A stretch of DNA of 64,000 bases, from the NCBI GenBank assembly GCA_002424095.1, contig DIPL01000014.1, positions 43,415 through 107,414 of the forward strand, in the 5' to 3' direction. Made by a program: the position numbers and the translations under genes. The stretch comes from Christensenella sp. UBA5489. GTDB lineage: Bacteria; Bacillota; Clostridia; Christensenellales; UBA1242. Shown piece after piece: positions 63,510 to 64,000 of this stretch. Every line of letters starts with the position of its first letter. Position 1 is the first letter of the stretch. The notes beneath the pieces are model-generated. The model ran no database searches and had not been told where the DNA came from. It was given only the letters and a program-made list of their open reading frames with translations.

Positions 63510-64000
63510 AGTAATTTTTATATCAACACACTTTCACAGACCAAAAAGAAAACGTTAAAGATTAACGGAATGAAATTTAATGTAAAACAACTCAACTCAT
63601 AACATATTTAAAATAAAGTAAATAATTTACAATACTTTATCGCACTAGATACCGTTTATTATTTCAAGGACATCTATTCGCAAAAGTTGTCTTTTGCGAA
63701 TAGACTGAGATGCTCGTAAGTATCACTTTATTCTCTCTTATCATCCTAAAATCGCTATATTCTTTCTCATTTTCTTGCCATCCTATCCATCTCTATTCTT
63801 ATTTCTCTCCTTTATGTGATAATATCGTTTAATAAACCTAATGTATACTAAAAACTATGTTTTTTATCACGAACTTTCGGCAACTTGAATTGCTTAGTTT
63901 TTTCTGATTTCCGCCAAATTTTCTATTCATTTTTTATCTTTGGGACTTGTTCCATAAAATTATTGTTGGAACTCATTTGATGCAATGCGGTAATATAATA
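63510..64000. other. Non-coding end of the window
   Basis: 491 bases with no supported gene. It contains a perfect 14-bp inverted repeat (63673-63704) and a pyrimidine-rich strand from about 63713 to 63835 whose complement has AAGGAGAG followed by very short frames. It may be the upstream region of a gene beyond the window. Confidence 0.5.
63673..63704. repeat. Perfect 14-bp inverted repeat with TTGT loop
   Basis: TCTATTCGCAAAAG (63673-63686), TTGT, then CTTTTGCGAATAGA (63691-63704). No T tract follows on either strand, so it is not a classical terminator. Confidence 0.8.

Noticed and set aside
63690..63830. Minus-strand frame beginning MRKNIAILG, reminiscent of the Dxr N-terminus, with a later IDVLEIING
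   Set aside because: A stop follows after nine codons, the second piece is separated by further stops, and the remaining 380 residues are absent because serS and the 62553 gene occupy the region. It is probably coincidence.

Overview
The window is AT-rich (about 30% GC by eye) chromosomal DNA from an endospore-forming, low-GC Gram-positive bacterium, most like an uncultured member of the Clostridia. The evidence is the sporulation set (spoIIAA-spoIIAB-sigF, spoVAC-spoVAD-spoVAE, dpaA-dpaB, and ytxC-like and yunB-like genes), Firmicute-style housekeeping gene neighbourhoods, strong AGGAGG-type ribosome binding sites, frequent TTG/GTG starts and the standard genetic code (TGA acts as a stop). 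I see no prophage, insertion sequence, CRISPR array, rRNA gene or replication origin.

Layout. 1-2.3 kb: an Asn/Gly-rich protein diverging from a small protein whose stop overlaps the start of a cytoplasmic subtilisin. 2.5-5.8 kb: a fused ADP-forming acyl-CoA synthetase, then murG on the opposite strand. 6.2-6.9 kb: tRNA-Leu, tRNA-Cys and tRNA-Gly, all on the minus strand. 8.2-11.1 kb: ftsH with a long Lys-rich tail, and a membrane-anchored protein. 11.2-17.2 kb: the dipicolinate/diaminopimelate branch (dpaA, dpaB, asd, dapA) facing lysC and ytxC. 17.4-25.7 kb: a lipoprotein, asnB with Ser in place of the glutaminase nucleophile, thrS without a TGS domain, a two-gene unit of unknown function, a Cys-rich mini-protein, a TM2 protein and mnmA. 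25.8-34.8 kb: secD-secF-rsmA, unknown genes, prfA, a beta-repeat membrane protein, an O-methyltransferase and a 55-residue membrane protein. 34.9-43.5 kb: trxB, the spoIIA operon, a 993-residue Asn-rich lipoprotein, spoVACDE and yunB. 43.6-49.9 kb: ftsK/spoIIIE, rimO, pgsA, recA. 50-62.5 kb: a class A PBP, miaB, mutS, mutL, miaA, lexA, a complete tyrosine recombinase and serS. 62.5-64 kb: an unknown gene and a 490-base non-coding end containing a perfect 14-bp hairpin.

How the genes work together. The sporulation genes make a coherent set: forespore commitment (SigF and its SpoIIAA/SpoIIAB switch), DNA translocation (FtsK/SpoIIIE), synthesis of dipicolinate from the lysine pathway (Asd, DapA, DpaAB) and its transport into the spore (SpoVA). 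The repair block (MutS, MutL, RecA, LexA) and the tRNA-modification block (MiaB, MiaA, MnmA, the methylthiotransferase RimO acting on ribosomal protein S12, and a TrmR-like enzyme) are housekeeping.

The most unusual points are SecD and SecF both lacking the membrane aspartates used for proton coupling, AsnB with Cys2 replaced by Ser, the giant Asn-rich lipoprotein lying between spoIIA and spoVA, the 17-cysteine mini-protein, and several operator-like inverted or tandem repeats. Function calls rest on motifs read by eye; no database search was possible.
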